From positions 1 to 64,000 of the forward strand of contig JADJCH010000060.1 in the NCBI GenBank assembly GCA_016703325.1: 64,000 nt of DNA, in the 5' to 3' direction. This document shows, one piece after another, positions 62,358 through 64,000 of the stretch. A program made the position numbers and the translations under genes. Source of the stretch: Burkholderiales bacterium (lineage in GTDB: Bacteria; Pseudomonadota; Gammaproteobacteria; Burkholderiales; Burkholderiaceae_C). How positions within the stretch are numbered: the first letter of the stretch is position 1; each line of letters starts with the position of its first letter. Under the pieces are notes generated by a model, which had not been told where the DNA came from, did no database searches, and saw only the letters and a list, made by a program, of their open reading frames with translations.

Positions 62358-62696
62358 ATGGCGCCTTCCAAAAGAATGACCCCGGCCCCGCCGGGCGCAT
62401 GCACCATGGCCCAACTCCAGGACGAATCGTCGCGCACCGATCTGCTCAATCGCCTCAAGAGGGCAGAGGGGCAGCTGCGCGGCATCCAGCGGATGATCGA
62501 ATCCGGTGAACCCTGCCTCGACATTGCCAGCCAGATGGCGGCGGTGCGCAAGGCACTCGACAGCGCCTATGTGCGCATGACGGTGTGTTTCATGCAGCAG
62601 GAGCTGCGGCAGAAACTGGGTGTCAGCGAGGCTCAAGTGCCCGAGCTGGAGCACATGCTCGACGACGTGCAGACCCTGCTGGGCAAGGTGCGTTGA
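62358..62696 (+). CDS. Metal- or persulfide-sensing repressor, CsoR/FrmR (DUF156) family
   Basis: 112 residues from ATG 62358 (AGGGAG upstream); ATG 62406 is an alternative. The four-helix fold signature is LLNRLKRAEGQLRGIQRMIE, then GEPCLDIASQMAAVRKALDS. Cysteines C53 and C77 are 24 apart; canonical CsoR has Cys-His(+25)-Cys(+29) and CstR has Cys(+29), so the sensing site differs from both. It probably represses the upstream efflux operon through the ATACC-N6-GGTAT site. A weak inverted repeat in its own leader (62288-62306, cgtgttcc/ggacacg) may serve itself. Confidence 0.88.
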   Translation: MAPSKRMTPAPPGACTMAQLQDESSRTDLLNRLKRAEGQLRGIQRMIESGEPCLDIASQMAAVRKALDSAYVRMTVCFMQQELRQKLGVSEAQVPELEHMLDDVQTLLGKVR

Positions 62697-62700
62697 CCTG

Positions 62701-62720
62701 GGCCGGCCTGCGGGCCGGCC
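62701..62720. terminator. GC hairpin between convergent repressor genes
   Basis: ggccggcc (62701-62708) and ggccggcc (62713-62720) form an 8-bp stem with a 4-base loop between the stop codons of two convergent genes (62696 and 62724). No T-run is present, so a terminator role is tentative. Confidence 0.45.
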
Positions 62721-62723
62721 GTC

Positions 62724-63080
62724 TCAGCGCACGCCCAGCGGCAGCAGCCGGTCGGCGGTTGGCAACTCGCTGTCGCCGTCGATCTCCAGAGCCACCTGGG
62801 TGCACACCGCACGGCAGAGCGTGGCGACCCGCTCACTCTCCAGGCGGTAGTAGATCTGTGTGCTGTCGCGCCGTTTGCCCAGCACCCCGGCGCGGTAGAG
62901 CGTCGACAGGTGCTGTGACATGTTGGGCTGGGTGGTCTCGATCTCGGCCAGGAGCTGAGACACGTTCTTCTCCCCATTGCACAGCGAGCTGATGATCTTC
63001 AGTCGAATGGGGGTGGACAGCAGGGAAAACAGCTCGGCCACCGACTCGAACACCGTGTCGGCCTGGGGGCTGGGTACCAT
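62724..63080 (-). CDS. ArsR/SmtB-family transcriptional regulator
   Basis: 118 residues. The winged helix is clear: LSTPIRLKIISSLCNGEKNV, SQLLAEIETTQPNMSQHLST, LYRAGVLGKRRDSTQIYYRL. Three cysteines (C34, C89, C93) could form a thiol or metal switch. Similar proteins sit near sulfur-oxidation genes and respond to sulfide or persulfide; the adjacent small cytochrome and the DUF2892/CsoR-type operon fit that idea but do not prove it. It is 157 bases downstream of the cytochrome gene on the same strand. Confidence 0.87.
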   Translation of the reverse strand: MVPSPQADTVFESVAELFSLLSTPIRLKIISSLCNGEKNVSQLLAEIETTQPNMSQHLSTLYRAGVLGKRRDSTQIYYRLESERVATLCRAVCTQVALEIDGDSELPTADRLLPLGVR

Positions 63081-63237
63081 TTGAAAGTTCTCTGTCAGGT
63101 TGACTGGCGCAGATTTTATGCGCAGACACCGATGGATGCACCTTGACGCCGGTCAGAGATTCGGCCTTTGGGCCCGCCGGGTTGCGGGCGCGCGGATCGG
63201 GGTGATGGATCCGGACTGGGGGGGCAGGGCTGGCTGA

Positions 63238-63624
63238 TCAGGGTTTGCTGAAGCGGTAGTGGTCGCGCTGCAGCACCGCCGCAATGGCGGTGACTTCCTC
63301 AGGGAAGAAGCCCAGGTTCAGTTGCGTGCTGCAGTAGTCCACCATGCCGCGCAGCGCACCGGGCGTGGAGATGCGCCCCTTGGGGTTGTACAGGCTCAGC
63401 CCGTCGCCACCGACGTTGCGGATGTGGCACTCGCTGCACTTGTTCTCCCGGATCAGCCTTTCGCCCAGCGGCAGGTCGGCCTCGCGGAAGATCTCGGGCA
63501 CCCAGGTGGCCTGCTGTGCCGCGGCCGGGCTGCCGTCCAGCAGCCATCCACCCGCCAGCAGGATCGAGGCCGCAGCGTGCAAACCGCTGCGCAGGGGAAA
63601 TGAGGGGGGGCGTCGAGCAGGCAT
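63238..63624 (-). CDS. Small c-type cytochrome, periplasmic
   Basis: 128 residues from ATG at 63622-63624. The signal peptide ends about residue 37 (SPAAA, then QQATW). A single heme motif CSECH lies in RENKCSECHIRNVGGDG. The second half (YNPKGRISTPGALRGMVDYC, LNLGFFPEEVTAIAAVLQRD) resembles the fold of small cytochromes encoded near sulfur oxidation loci, with no Met ligand certain. It probably carries electrons in the periplasm. Partner genes are not visible in the window. Confidence 0.8.
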   Translation of the reverse strand: MPARRPPSFPLRSGLHAAASILLAGGWLLDGSPAAAQQATWVPEIFREADLPLGERLIRENKCSECHIRNVGGDGLSLYNPKGRISTPGALRGMVDYCSTQLNLGFFPEEVTAIAAVLQRDHYRFSKP

Positions 63625-63766
63625 GTCGGGGCTCCTGTGGCCGGTGTCCGGGTGGCACTCTACCTGCTGCAGTGCCGATCCGGGCTCCGGGGCAGCCCCC
63701 AAGTGCTTCCGTGCTTTCATACCTGCGCATATCCGCAGACCGCAAGTGGCGGCCCGGTGCACCGGG

Positions 63767-64000
63767 TCAGCGCAGGGCCCCAGCCGTCTGATCGCTGCCT
63801 GCGGTCAGCCGGGCATGGCTGTGCTGCAGCAGCGCCAGATCGAAGGGGGCGTCGGCCGGGCAGACCATCCCCAGGCTGCCGGCCGGCAGGTCCGGCGGCA
63901 GCTGCCGGGCGGGGAAGTACACACTCGGGCGCAGCAGCAGCGGTACGGCGGCCCCCGCCGCGGCCCGGGCACCCGGAGCCGAATCCTCGATCGCCAAGGC
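63767..64000 (-). CDS. HAD-superfamily hydrolase, C-terminal part (cut by window edge)
   Basis: The last 77 residues run in from the right edge. ALAIEDSAPGARAAAGA is the motif IV of HAD subfamily IA (CbbY/phosphoglycolate phosphatase-like) enzymes. The nucleophile Asp motif is outside the window, so the substrate cannot be told. It is on the same strand as the cytochrome gene, 142 bases upstream of it. Confidence 0.8.
   Translation of the reverse strand, partial: ALAIEDSAPGARAAAGAAVPLLLRPSVYFPARQLPPDLPAGSLGMVCPADAPFDLALLQHSHARLTAGSDQTAGALR

Overview
The window is a 64-kb, very GC-rich chromosomal segment of a Gram-negative bacterium. Gene content and order point to Betaproteobacteria, order Burkholderiales, probably the Leptothrix/Sphaerotilus/Rubrivivax/Ideonella branch. 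The evidence is the hpf-ptsN-hprK cluster, the pilB-pilC-pilD-coaE-zapD-yacG cluster, slmA, a class I PHA synthase, a DUF3079 protein and the general protein character. The genus is inference. No tRNA, rRNA or CRISPR array was seen. Most of the very long antisense reading frames are GC-rich shadows of real genes.

Layout. (1) 1-7.3 kb: nitrogen-PTS genes hprK (cut by the window edge) and ptsN, ribosome hibernation factor hpf, Mg transporter corA, a TonB-like exported protein, a NUDIX hydrolase, and a cytochrome b561-YceI-YceI operon. (2) 7.7-11.3 kb: HAD hydrolase, nucleoid occlusion factor slmA, phosphoesterase pdeM, a DUF815 ATPase and mutT. (3) 11.4-17.1 kb, minus strand: yacG, zapD, coaE and the type IV pilus genes pilD, pilC and pilB. 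(4) 17.2-25.6 kb: htpG behind a heat-shock type promoter, a V4R protein, srkA, a DUF2726 protein, a GNAT protein, ssb and recQ. (5) 25.6-31.5 kb: a Phd/PIN toxin-antitoxin pair with promoter and operator visible, a TIR/transmembrane/formylglycine-generating-enzyme-like fusion, a patatin and PHA synthase. (6) 31.7-41 kb: a large bifunctional penicillin-binding protein, then a TRAP transporter, a VanA-like Rieske oxygenase, a divergent GntR regulator and a glutathione transferase. Five copies of the palindrome TGGATCCA tie the transporter, oxygenase and regulator into one local regulon. (7) 41-50.8 kb: an accessory region with a ParE-type pair, prfC, a HepT/MntA pair, a TIR-NTPase-helical-repeat (STAND) protein, and an unknown gene interrupted by a decayed IS91-family element. 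(8) 50.9-64 kb: DUF1304 protein, chemoreceptor, BCS1-like AAA ATPase, secreted GH5 glycosidase with a domain inserted in its barrel, DUF3079 protein, an RND efflux operon with a DUF2892 protein and a CsoR/FrmR-family repressor, an ArsR repressor, a small c-type cytochrome and a HAD protein cut by the edge.

The most interesting parts are the two TIR-domain proteins. One is fused to a C-type-lectin-fold domain of the kind diversified by retroelements. The other is a STAND-type sensor in a small defence-like island. Next come the TGGATCCA regulon, the RND operon with its noncanonical repressor, and the GH5 enzyme with an insertion. All functions are assigned by recognising protein families from sequence, without database searches.
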